In this document: positions 1 through 5,526 of the stretch, one piece after another
Layout of the letters: every line of letters starts with the position of its first letter
Position numbering within the stretch: the stretch's first letter is position 1
Assembly: GCF_037577855.1 (NCBI RefSeq)
Contig: NZ_JBAKFX010000102.1
Span: 1 to 7,254 of the forward strand
Origin: Dethiothermospora halolimnae
Lineage (GTDB): Bacteria; Bacillota; Clostridia; Tissierellales; VENL01
Length of the DNA stretch: 7,254 bases
Direction: 5' to 3'
Position numbers and translations under genes: made by a program
Notes under the pieces: generated by a model
Seen by the model: only the letters and a program-made list of their open reading frames with translations
The model's database searches: none
Told to the model about the DNA's origin: nothing

Positions 1-197
1 CGGACTTTAGTTTGTTATGCAACCTTATCCAACTATAGACAGCCTCAAATGTGATTCGTATACCTCAGACCGGGATTTTGCCGCCGACTTCCTTCAGATT
101 CCACCTCACGGTGGACACCCTTGTCTTTAGCTAGCACCTATATCACCTTCGGTGTTCGGGACTTTCACCCTATAGACTGTGTCCATGCTGGGCACAC
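1..197 (-). mobile_element. Group II intron, bacterial class C (IIC), 5' end only
   Basis: Read on the minus strand, the element begins at 197 with GTGTGCCC, the group II 5' consensus (GUGYG). It continues with domain I blocks that I recognise from the Oceanobacillus iheyensis IIC intron: GTCTATAGGGTGAAAGTCCC, then AAGGGTGTCC, GGAATCTGAAGGAAG, CGGTCTGAGG, TTTGAGGCT and GCATAACAAA..AAAGTCC near the window edge. Only part of domain I is present. The rest of the ribozyme and the reverse transcriptase/maturase, if there is one, would lie left of position 1. IIC introns are known to insert behind rho-independent terminators, and here the 5' splice site lies 7 bases after the terminator stem of the kinase gene, in the same orientation. 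The class call rests on recalled sequence similarity and on the insertion site. Whether the copy is active or full length cannot be seen. Confidence 0.9.
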
Positions 198-198
198 A

Positions 199-230
199 TA
201 AAAAAAGAATAGTCAAAACTGACTATTCTT
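199..230 (-). terminator. Rho-independent terminator of the nucleoside kinase gene
   Basis: A perfect 11-bp stem (220-230 pairing with 205-215) with a 4-base loop is followed on the minus strand by TTTTTAT. The stop codon of the kinase (223-225) lies inside the 5' arm, so the terminator overlaps the coding end. The T-run leads directly into the group II intron at 197, which makes this hairpin the probable insertion target. Confidence 0.9.
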
Positions 231-1896
231 CCTTAAAGCAACTTCCTCCAATAAATTCCCTTATTATAGAGGTACAGGGTATATTATTTTCGTTATTAAT
301 ATTTTTAAAATATTTAACAAATTTTAATAATCTTTTACTCTCTGAATAGAATCTATTATCTTTATCAATTTCTTTTAATAAAGGCTCCACATACTTTCTT
401 AAAACTGAAAGTTCATATACAAGGGCAGAGTTAAACATTACATCGGCTTCCTCTTGATAAGGAAATATATTTCGTTCTTCTCCCCTTCTTACAGAGCTCC
501 ATAACTCTAAAGTCCTAGTAGCATCATTTCCCCTAAAGTTATGGTCCCTTACCATTCTTCGTATTAACCTAGTATCCGTTGTACGTATCCTATTATGTCC
601 ATCAATATTAAGCTGGGTTAATGCACTTACATATATCTTAAATTTATTTTTTTGAGGTATTGATGAAGTTAACTTTTCATTTAAACCATGTATTCCTTCT
701 ATAATAATTGCATTTTCTTTATCAATTTTGATTTTATTTCCTCTATATTCCCTTGTTCCTGTTACGAAATTAAATGTGGGAATTTCAACTTCTTCGCCCT
801 CTAAAAGTTTTATCAAATCACTATTAAAGGTTTCTATATCAATAGCATCTATGGATTCAAAATCATACTGGCCATTTTCATCCAATGGAGTATCTTCCCT
901 ATTTACAAAGTAATCATCCAATGAAATTGATATAGGCTTCTTGCCATTTACTTTTAGTTGGGTAGATAACCTTTGGGCAAATGTGGTTTTTCCCGATGAT
1001 GAAGGTCCTGCTATTAGTATTAATCTAATATCATCATTTTCACAAATTTTATCAGCTATGTTGGCAATTTTCTTCTCATGTAAAGCTTCCGATATTCTTA
1101 TTAATTCATGTATAGAATTATTAAGTATCTTATCGTTTAATGAAGAAACATAACCTACATCCAATATATCTCCCCATTGTTCTGCTTCCCTAAATATTTT
1201 TGATAACTTACTATGTTCTTCAAACTTTGGTATTTTAAAGTTTTCTTCTTTTCTCGGAAATCTAATTATTATTCCAGGGTGATAATATTTTAAATCAAAC
1301 TCCCCTATACATCCAGTGGACACCGCTAAGTAACCATAAAATGTATCGTAAAATCCATCTAGGTTATATACATGTTTATACTCTTTATTTCTATGTTTCA
1401 ATAGCCTTATTTTATCCTTCATATTTTGGTTGTTAAAAATCTTAATCGCCGCTTCTTTAGGCATCTTTTCCCTAGTTATAGGTAAATCTTTATTAATGAT
1501 CTCCTTCATTTTGGATTTTATTTTATCTATTGTATCTAAATCAATATTATCAACATTATGTATCTCTGTATACAGTCCTTTGCTTAATGAATGTTCAATG
1601 GTTACTTCACAATTTGGCAGTATATCACTACAAGCTTTAATAAATATATAAGATAATGTTCTAACATATATCCTCATTCCATCTTTATTAGTTATATCTA
1701 AGAGTTTAAGTGTAGTATCTTCCGTTATTTTATAATTAAGGTGTCTAACTTCATTATTTATAAGTGCTCCTAAATATTTCTTATATTCCCTAGGCTTTAT
1801 TTTTCTTATTACGTCTATAATTTTAATATTTTTTTTAACTACTAATTCTCCTAAGTTTTCAATAGATACTTCAACAACTTCTTTATTTTTTACCAT
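223..1896 (-). CDS. Nucleoside (uridine-type) kinase with ThrRS-like N-terminal region
   Basis: Predicted cytosolic NTP-dependent kinase of the uridine kinase/phosphoribulokinase superfamily, 557 residues, about 2.5 times the length of a plain Udk. Residues ~5-80 resemble a TGS domain. Residues ~100-215 resemble the threonyl/alanyl-tRNA synthetase second additional domain (EHSLSKG near 101; FYDTFYGYL near 182). The kinase domain fills ~285-490: Walker A GPSSSGKT at 297-304, LDDYF at 326-330, IEGIHGLN at 399-406, an arginine-rich RLIRRMVRD stretch at 443-451 and RRGEERNIFPYQEEAD at ~470-485. This architecture is known in Clostridia and Thermotoga and is usually called nucleoside kinase; the true substrate is not established by sequence. 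Two in-frame ATGs exist. The one at 1902 touches the AAGGGGG ribosome site, while the one at 1896 has 6-base spacing, so I chose 1896. It has its own likely promoter and a terminator that overlaps its end. Confidence 0.88.
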   Translation of the reverse strand: MVKNKEVVEVSIENLGELVVKKNIKIIDVIRKIKPREYKKYLGALINNEVRHLNYKITEDTTLKLLDITNKDGMRIYVRTLSYIFIKACSDILPNCEVTIEHSLSKGLYTEIHNVDNIDLDTIDKIKSKMKEIINKDLPITREKMPKEAAIKIFNNQNMKDKIRLLKHRNKEYKHVYNLDGFYDTFYGYLAVSTGCIGEFDLKYYHPGIIIRFPRKEENFKIPKFEEHSKLSKIFREAEQWGDILDVGYVSSLNDKILNNSIHELIRISEALHEKKIANIADKICENDDIRLILIAGPSSSGKTTFAQRLSTQLKVNGKKPISISLDDYFVNREDTPLDENGQYDFESIDAIDIETFNSDLIKLLEGEEVEIPTFNFVTGTREYRGNKIKIDKENAIIIEGIHGLNEKLTSSIPQKNKFKIYVSALTQLNIDGHNRIRTTDTRLIRRMVRDHNFRGNDATRTLELWSSVRRGEERNIFPYQEEADVMFNSALVYELSVLRKYVEPLLKEIDKDNRFYSESKRLLKFVKYFKNINNENNIPCTSIIREFIGGSCFKEE

Positions 1897-1902
1897 ATAC
1901 AT

Positions 1903-1909
1903 CCCCCTT
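1903..1909 (-). promoter_or_regulatory. Ribosome binding site of the nucleoside kinase
   Basis: AAGGGGG on the minus strand. It abuts the ATG at 1902 with no spacer and is 6 bases from the ATG at 1896. It therefore favours the second start. Confidence 0.7.
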
Positions 1910-1935
1910 AATCTTATTTGTTATAAACCTATTCA

Positions 1936-1965
1936 GTTATATATACCCAAAATTTAAGTGTTTAA
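1936..1965 (-). promoter_or_regulatory. Possible promoter of the nucleoside kinase gene
   Basis: On the minus strand TTAAAC (1965-1960) is followed either after 18 bases by TATAAC (1941-1936) or after 16 bases by TATATA (1943-1938). The site lies between the upstream terminator at 1986-2008 and the kinase start, where a promoter is needed. In DNA this AT-rich such matches occur by chance, so the exact boxes are uncertain. Confidence 0.4.
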
Positions 1966-1985
1966 GATATGATTCTTTAAATTAA

Positions 1986-2008
1986 TTGGGGGATCATAAA
2001 TCCCCCAA
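1986..2008 (-). terminator. Rho-independent terminator after the CBS-domain gene
   Basis: Perfect 9-bp stem (TTGGGGGAT, 5-base loop, ATCCCCCAA). On the minus strand it is followed by TTAATTT, a modest T-rich tail; on the plus strand the tail is A-rich. It lies 27 bases beyond the CBS gene's stop and separates that transcript from the kinase gene. Confidence 0.75.
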
Positions 2009-2035
2009 TAACTAAAAATATTTTATATTTACTAT

Positions 2036-2464
2036 TTACATCATTGGTTTACTAGGTTGAGAAATATTTGATAGAGCTGCTCCAGCTTCATTTGTATATA
2101 TATTTCTCACAGCTAAATCTCCTATAGATAACATTCCTACTATAGAGTTATTTTCCACTACAGGTAATCTTCTTATTTGATTTTGAGCCATAATTTTTGC
2201 TGCTTCATGGATATCAGTATCAGGAGTCACTGATACAATATTTTTTGACATTATATTACTAACTGGCGTGTTTATATCACTTCCCTCTGATACATTCCTA
2301 ATTACAATATCTCTATCAGTCACTATACCTATAGGTTTGTTAGAGTTATTACAAACAGGCATTACTCCAACATTTAAACTTTTCATTTGACTTGCAGCAT
2401 CCTTTATAGAGCTATTTTCAGTGACAGTTGAAATATCAGATGTCATAACTTCTCTTACTTTCAC
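2036..2464 (-). CDS. Tandem CBS-domain protein (Bateman module)
   Basis: A 142-residue cytosolic protein made almost only of two CBS domains, ~1-58 and ~66-122. Both begin with the family's VxxxMs pattern (VREVMTSDISTV; VSNIMSKNIVSV) and end with the strand-helix signature (GIVTDRDIV at 46-54; GMLSIGDLAVR at 110-120). Paired CBS domains bind adenine nucleotides such as AMP, ATP or SAM in the cleft between them. No output domain is attached, so it may regulate a partner in trans; that role is inferred. The tail after ~125 is short and probably disordered. The start is a GTG with AAGGAGG 8 bases upstream, and no in-frame ATG lies nearby. It follows the acetyltransferase gene by 92 bases and could be read from that operon or from its own promoter. 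Confidence 0.9.
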   Translation of the reverse strand: MKVREVMTSDISTVTENSSIKDAASQMKSLNVGVMPVCNNSNKPIGIVTDRDIVIRNVSEGSDINTPVSNIMSKNIVSVTPDTDIHEAAKIMAQNQIRRLPVVENNSIVGMLSIGDLAVRNIYTNEAGAALSNISQPSKPMM

Positions 2465-2527
2465 AATATCATCCTCCTTATGATTTTACTCATATTTAGG
2501 ATGTGTAATATTTATTTTTTTAAACAT

Positions 2528-2556
2528 ATTATCTTAAATTTATCATGTTATATCAG
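2528..2556 (-). promoter_or_regulatory. Possible promoter of the CBS-domain gene
   Basis: On the minus strand CTGATA (2556-2551), a 17-base spacer and GATAAT (2533-2528). It matches the vegetative consensus at 4/6 and 5/6 positions and starts right after the acetyltransferase stop codon. No terminator is visible in this gap, so read-through from the upstream genes is equally possible. Confidence 0.4.
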
Positions 2557-3030
2557 TTAATTATTGGAAATTTTCAAAGATAGTGTTTTATTAACTTCCT
2601 TAAAACCCACTCTGTTATAAAATCTTATTGCGTTAATATTTTGAGAGTTTACATTCAATCTAATATAATCTATACCTAGACCTTTAAACCAGCATATAGC
2701 TTCACCAACAAGATTATCAGAAACACTATGTCCTCTATAAAACTCCTCTACAAATAAATCACTAATATAGCCCACAGGTTTCTGATGAAACATCTCATTT
2801 GTATTTCTTATCTCTCCTCTAATAAATCCTATATTATATTTTCTTTCTTTGGCTATCAACAATAATCTTCCATTATTGTTTAGATCCTTTTTAAAGGACT
2901 CCATTAAATATTCTCTCCAATCTGATGCAGGTTCTAAATAGTCACTAAAAGGTCTATGCCAATTAGAAAGCTTTTCCCACATAGCTATAATGGCTGGTAA
3001 ATCCCTTTCCCTAGCCCTAGTAACTTTCAA
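2557..3030 (-). CDS. GNAT-family N-acetyltransferase
   Basis: A predicted acetyl-CoA dependent acetyltransferase of 157 residues, normal for a single GNAT domain. The N-terminal VTRARERDLPAIIAMWEKL is a typical beta1-alpha1 start. Motif A follows the strand VGYISDLFVEEFYRG (~86-100), and motif B is NAIRFYNRVGFKEV (~133-146). The acetyl-CoA loop is unusual: the usual RGxGxG/A reads RGHSVS, with both key glycines replaced by serine. The substrate cannot be told. The start is non-ATG. TTG at 3036 lies only 2 bases from AAAGGGGG, while TTG at 3030 lies 8 bases away, so I chose 3030; no ATG occurs until ~17 residues in. The ribosome site overlaps the stop codon of the RluA-family gene, which indicates co-transcription and probably coupled translation. 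Confidence 0.87.
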   Translation of the reverse strand: MKVTRARERDLPAIIAMWEKLSNWHRPFSDYLEPASDWREYLMESFKKDLNNNGRLLLIAKERKYNIGFIRGEIRNTNEMFHQKPVGYISDLFVEEFYRGHSVSDNLVGEAICWFKGLGIDYIRLNVNSQNINAIRFYNRVGFKEVNKTLSLKISNN

Positions 3031-3038
3031 AAACAAGT

Positions 3039-3046
3039 CCCCCTTT
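3039..3046 (-). promoter_or_regulatory. Ribosome binding site of the acetyltransferase, overlapping the upstream stop
   Basis: AAAGGGGG on the minus strand. Its first As belong to the TAA stop (3045-3047) of the pseudouridine synthase gene. Spacing is 8 bases to TTG 3030 and 2 bases to TTG 3036. Confidence 0.7.
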
Positions 3047-4013
3047 ATTTACCAAATAACTCCTCTTTTATTATATTTGCTTTTGTATCCATAGGTGCCA
3101 CAATTTTTTTATTATTTAAATAGTCTAACTTACCATCCAAACCGTTTAGAACTATTTTATAAGCATGTAAAAACTGATTTTCCAATTTATATTTACCTAA
3201 AAAATATTTATTAACCTTCTTATCTCCATATTTCAAATCTCCTATAATAGGATGGCCTATAGAAGCTAAATGGGCTCTAATTTGATGGGTACGCCCTGTT
3301 AATAATTCAATCTCTAACATAGTGAAATTTTTATTTTCATTTAATATTTTTATTTTTGTATGTATTTTTTTGCTTCCCTTTATTTCATGGCCTAAAATAT
3401 CAACCTTATTAGTCTTCGGTTCTTTTATTAAATATCCCTTTAACTCTTTATCAGTGGCAACCTTCCCCTTAACAATACATTTATAATACTTATCTATATT
3501 TCCATTTCTAATACTCTCATTAATAGACTGTAGTGCTAAGTTATTTTTTGCCCCTATTATAATTCCACTTGTATTTTTATCTAATCTATTACATATAGCA
3601 GGAATAAATGTTTTCTCTTTTTCAGGATCATACTCTCCTCTTTTATGTAAATAGGATATTAATTGTTTCACTACAGTGTTTTCATTATTACCAGCTGAAT
3701 GGGATAATAACCCTTTAGGTTTATTTATTATTATAATATTTTCATCTTCATATGTGACTTTAAATCTTATAACCACATCTTCTACTTTCTTATATTCTTT
3801 AAATTTATTTATTGTTTCTGTGGACATATAAAACTGAATTTTGTCACCCTCTTTAAGGTTTATATTTGGTTTAGCCCTTTTATTATTTAATTTAATTCTT
3901 TTTTTTCTTAGCATTTTATATATAAAACCCTTTGAAGCCTCTGGCATATATTTTTTTAAAAATCTATCGATTCTTTGGTTTTTTTCATTTGTATTTATAG
4001 TTATTTCATTCAA
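3045..4013 (-). CDS. RluA-family 23S rRNA/tRNA pseudouridine synthase
   Basis: Predicted to isomerise uridine to pseudouridine in structured RNA, most likely 23S rRNA as for RluC/RluD; the exact site cannot be assigned. It has 322 residues, the usual length. An S4 RNA-binding domain fills ~12-65 (RIDRFLKK, then RIKLNNKRA and LKEGDKI). The catalytic domain starts near 87 (DENIIIINKPKGLLSH). The catalytic aspartate is D145 in NRLDKNTSG, where the family's common HRLD has Asn for His; I recall the same change in other clostridial relatives. GRTHQIRAHL at 240-249 and GHPIIGDLKYG at 253-263 are the conserved C-terminal motifs. The start is TTG with AAGGTGG 7 bases upstream; the nearby ATG is out of frame. 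It is the first gene of an operon with the acetyltransferase and probably the CBS gene. Confidence 0.93.
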   Translation of the reverse strand: MNEITINTNEKNQRIDRFLKKYMPEASKGFIYKMLRKKRIKLNNKRAKPNINLKEGDKIQFYMSTETINKFKEYKKVEDVVIRFKVTYEDENIIIINKPKGLLSHSAGNNENTVVKQLISYLHKRGEYDPEKEKTFIPAICNRLDKNTSGIIIGAKNNLALQSINESIRNGNIDKYYKCIVKGKVATDKELKGYLIKEPKTNKVDILGHEIKGSKKIHTKIKILNENKNFTMLEIELLTGRTHQIRAHLASIGHPIIGDLKYGDKKVNKYFLGKYKLENQFLHAYKIVLNGLDGKLDYLNNKKIVAPMDTKANIIKEELFGK

Positions 4014-4035
4014 ACAAACACCACCTTATATTTTA

Positions 4036-4066
4036 ATTCTATCATATTTTCTTTTATACTATACAA
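4036..4066 (-). promoter_or_regulatory. Possible promoter of the RluA-family gene
   Basis: On the minus strand TAGAAT (4041-4036) is preceded by TGA, an extended -10 arrangement. TTGTAT (4066-4061) lies 19 bases upstream, a longer spacer than ideal. It would give a short leader before the TTG start. This is a weak call in very AT-rich DNA. Confidence 0.3.
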
Positions 4067-4137
4067 TAATTTTATGTAGCCTTAGATTATGACATTTTTT
4101 ACCCATATTTTTCTTATTCGATTTAATACATCAAATA

Positions 4138-4167
4138 TTGAAATATTACTATTAAATATGATATCAT
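4138..4167 (+). promoter_or_regulatory. Promoter of the MltG-like membrane protein gene
   Basis: TTGAAA (4138-4143), an 18-base spacer ending in TGA, then TATCAT (4162-4167), so an extended -10. The predicted transcript starts near 4174, about 27 bases before the TTG start. A perfect 10-base palindrome, ATGATATCAT (4158-4167), covers the -10 box and could be a repressor half-site pair or chance. Confidence 0.5.
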
Positions 4168-4188
4168 TATGATGTAATAATAAAAATT

Positions 4189-4195
4189 GAGGTGA
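4189..4195 (+). promoter_or_regulatory. Ribosome binding site deciding the start of the MltG-like gene
   Basis: GAGGTGA with a 5-base spacer to TTG at 4201. The alternative GTG at 4192 lies inside this site and would have no ribosome site of its own. Confidence 0.65.
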
Positions 4196-4200
4196 ATAAC

Positions 4201-4782
4201 TTGAATAAATTATCGGAAAAAATCAAAGACCTATTATATGATTCGATGGACTTTATACTTATTATTGTAATTGTTATAGCTGTAGGGGGCACTATTATGT
4301 GGAGGGTAGATCTACTATTCAATACTGATAGTGATATTGTTATAGCTAAAGAAACTGACACTCCTGAAAAAACAGATATTGCTGAGAAAAATACTAATTT
4401 AATAGAAGAAAATGACACTTCAATTGAAGAAGCTTCTGATAAGGAAGTAAATGATCTTGAAGATAATGGTGTTAAAAGTGATAGTAATAGTGAAGATATA
4501 CAAGACTCAGAAACAAATAATGAAAAATCTAACGAAGATAAAAACAATACTGGATCTAATGATAAAGAAAATACTGATGAAGTAGTGAATATTTCTATCC
4601 CTGAAGGTACATCTGCCTTTAAGATAGCGGATATTTTAGTGGATAAGGGTCTGGTGGATAATAAATGGAATTTTTTAAATACGGCAACAGAGTTAAAATT
4701 AGATACAAAATTAAAACCTGGAGAGTTTAAAATTAAAAAAAATAGCTCTTTAGAAACCATGGTAAAAATACTTGCAAAATAG
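4201..4782 (+). CDS. Membrane-anchored MltG/YceG-like protein lacking the catalytic domain
   Basis: A 193-residue protein with three parts. A transmembrane helix lies at ~17-35 (MDFILIIVIVIAVGGTIMW) after a short positive N-terminus, predicting cytoplasmic N and extracellular C. A linker at ~42-128 is dominated by D, E, N, S, T and K and has no predicted fold. A C-terminal domain (~129-193) reads VNISIPEGTSAFKIADIL..KGLV, later LKPGEFKIKK and a closing ETMVKILAK helix; this matches the LysM-like N-terminal module of MltG/YceG (pattern IPeG-s..Ia..L...glI). True MltG endolytic transglycosylases are about 330 residues and have a large catalytic domain with an essential glutamate, which is absent here. 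It may bind nascent peptidoglycan or a partner without cutting. It stands alone on the plus strand, with its own promoter and terminator. The TTG start was chosen from the ribosome site; GTG at 4192 would add 3 residues. Confidence 0.8.
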   Translation: MNKLSEKIKDLLYDSMDFILIIVIVIAVGGTIMWRVDLLFNTDSDIVIAKETDTPEKTDIAEKNTNLIEENDTSIEEASDKEVNDLEDNGVKSDSNSEDIQDSETNNEKSNEDKNNTGSNDKENTDEVVNISIPEGTSAFKIADILVDKGLVDNKWNFLNTATELKLDTKLKPGEFKIKKNSSLETMVKILAK

Positions 4783-4788
4783 TCTTTG

Positions 4789-4818
4789 AAAACAATCACC
4801 CGTACGGGTGATTGTTTT
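4789..4818 (+). terminator. Strong rho-independent terminator after the MltG-like gene
   Basis: A 13-bp perfect stem (AAAACAATCACCC / GGGTGATTGTTTT) around GTAC, beginning 7 bases past the stop codon. The A and T arms let it work in both directions. It is well placed to protect against the convergent transcript from the right. Confidence 0.93.
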
Positions 4819-4891
4819 GTGCAGAGTACAGGGAACAGGGTACAGGGTTTTAAATGTTCCAAGTTTTTCTCTGTACTCTGCTCCCTACACA
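4818..4891. repeat. Inverted arrays of a 7-base repeat between two convergent terminators
   Basis: Plus strand: four head-to-tail heptads TGTGCAG, AGTACAG, GGAACAG, GGTACAG (4818-4845). Minus strand, read from 4891: three heptads TGTGTAG, GGAGCAG, AGTACAG (4891-4871). A 25-base AT-rich spacer (4846-4870) separates them. Each array begins in the T-run of the adjacent terminator with TTTTGTGyAG. The arrays can pair: GCAGAGTACAG (4821-4831) is the exact reverse complement of 4871-4881. No coding potential is credible here. It may be a genome-wide dispersed short repeat or the remnant of a miniature mobile element. Confidence 0.7.
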
Positions 4892-4917
4892 AAAGAGAGG
4901 CCCTTGGCCTCTCTTTT
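4891..4917 (-). terminator. Rho-independent terminator after the unknown 183-residue gene
   Basis: Perfect 12-bp stem AAAAGAGAGGCC / GGCCTCTCTTTT with a 3-base loop. On the minus strand the T-run TTTT is followed by GTGT. The TAA stop (4918-4916) overlaps the first arm. It faces the plus-strand terminator across the heptad repeat region. Confidence 0.92.
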
Positions 4918-5467
4918 AATACTTTTCATTAATGTAATTATCAATGAGAGATTTCCTCTTTCCTTCTTCAAAAACACCATTTGCTCTTAATATTTTTAAC
5001 AACCATTTGCTTTTAGAATGAAATATTGCAAATTCATAATCATTTAAAACAATTTCATATAATTTGTTTTTAAGTTTTTCTGATTCTACCTTTATAAAAT
5101 AAGCATCTACATTTTCAAATTCTAAGTATCTTAATAACTTCAAGGTTGATTTATCCTTCTCATTATAATAACGATGTGCTTTATTTAGATGATTCTTAAA
5201 GTATTTATAATGTTTTCCCTGCCTTTTTATATCTACACCTAACATGGTGTAATATTTAGCAAGCATATTATAATATTGGTAGTTATACATTCCCTTTTCA
5301 AAGCTATCTACTCTATCAAAGGGTTTCATCCTAATTTTTTGTATAAAATCGAAATTCATTTGTAAAAACTCTCGTTTTGTAATATCACCATTCCTAAATT
5401 GAATTATTAAAGAATCCCTATGCTCGAAAAATCTGTCAAAAATACTCTTACGTCTAGTATAAGCCAC
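4916..5467 (-). CDS. Conserved-looking protein of unknown function
   Basis: A protein of 183 residues from the chosen start, predicted cytosolic with no signal peptide or membrane helix. It is rich in K, Y, F and R, and looks largely helical. Noticeable stretches are TRRKSIFDRFFEHRDSLI near the N-terminus, GDITKREFLQMNFDFIQ, FEKGMYNYQYYNMLAKYYTML in the middle, and a charged tail ending YINEKY. I recall uncharacterised clostridial proteins that begin this way, possibly a DUF family, but cannot name a function. GTG at 5476 touches its would-be ribosome site, while GTG at 5467 lies 6 bases after AGGGTG, so I chose 5467; the longer form adds 3 residues. It lies 50-60 bases downstream of pssA on the same strand, has its own extended -10 promoter and a strong terminator. 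Base composition and codon use match the neighbours. Confidence 0.72.
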   Translation of the reverse strand: MAYTRRKSIFDRFFEHRDSLIIQFRNGDITKREFLQMNFDFIQKIRMKPFDRVDSFEKGMYNYQYYNMLAKYYTMLGVDIKRQGKHYKYFKNHLNKAHRYYNEKDKSTLKLLRYLEFENVDAYFIKVESEKLKNKLYEIVLNDYEFAIFHSKSKWLLKILRANGVFEEGKRKSLIDNYINEKY

Positions 5468-5508
5468 AATAAACACCCTATCTAATATTTAAAATTAATA
5501 ACAATATT

Positions 5509-5517
5509 ATTATAACA
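5509..5517 (-). promoter_or_regulatory. Extended -10 promoter of the unknown gene
   Basis: Minus strand TGTTATAAT, a perfect extended -10 (TGnTATAAT), about 40 bases before the start codon. No good -35 is found at 16-18 bases; TTGAGA lies 21 bases upstream, inside the end of pssA. Read-through from pssA remains possible, since no terminator separates them. Confidence 0.5.
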
Positions 5518-5526
5518 TAAATCTTA

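Noticed and set aside
266..285. Sequence resembling the heptad repeat (ggtacagggt) near the kinase 3' end
   Set aside because: It is a single unit, lies in coding sequence and encodes part of the kinase tail, so it is most simply chance.
728..1153. Plus-strand open frames inside the kinase gene
   Set aside because: They are antisense shadows of a clearly conserved kinase domain, without ribosome sites or recognisable domains.
3841..4092. Hydrophobic plus-strand frame of 83 residues that looks like a membrane protein
   Set aside because: It mostly overlaps the S4 domain of the RluA-family gene in antisense; A-rich lysine codons read backwards give Phe/Leu/Ile and mimic membrane helices.
4167..4892. 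Long minus-strand open frame of 241 residues opposite the MltG-like gene
   Set aside because: It runs through both terminator regions and the heptad repeats, has no ribosome site, and its serine/leucine-rich product is the mirror of the acidic linker codons on the plus strand.
4808..4990. Plus-strand 60-residue frame across the heptad repeats
   Set aside because: It begins inside a terminator stem and runs through the opposing terminator, with no ribosome site.
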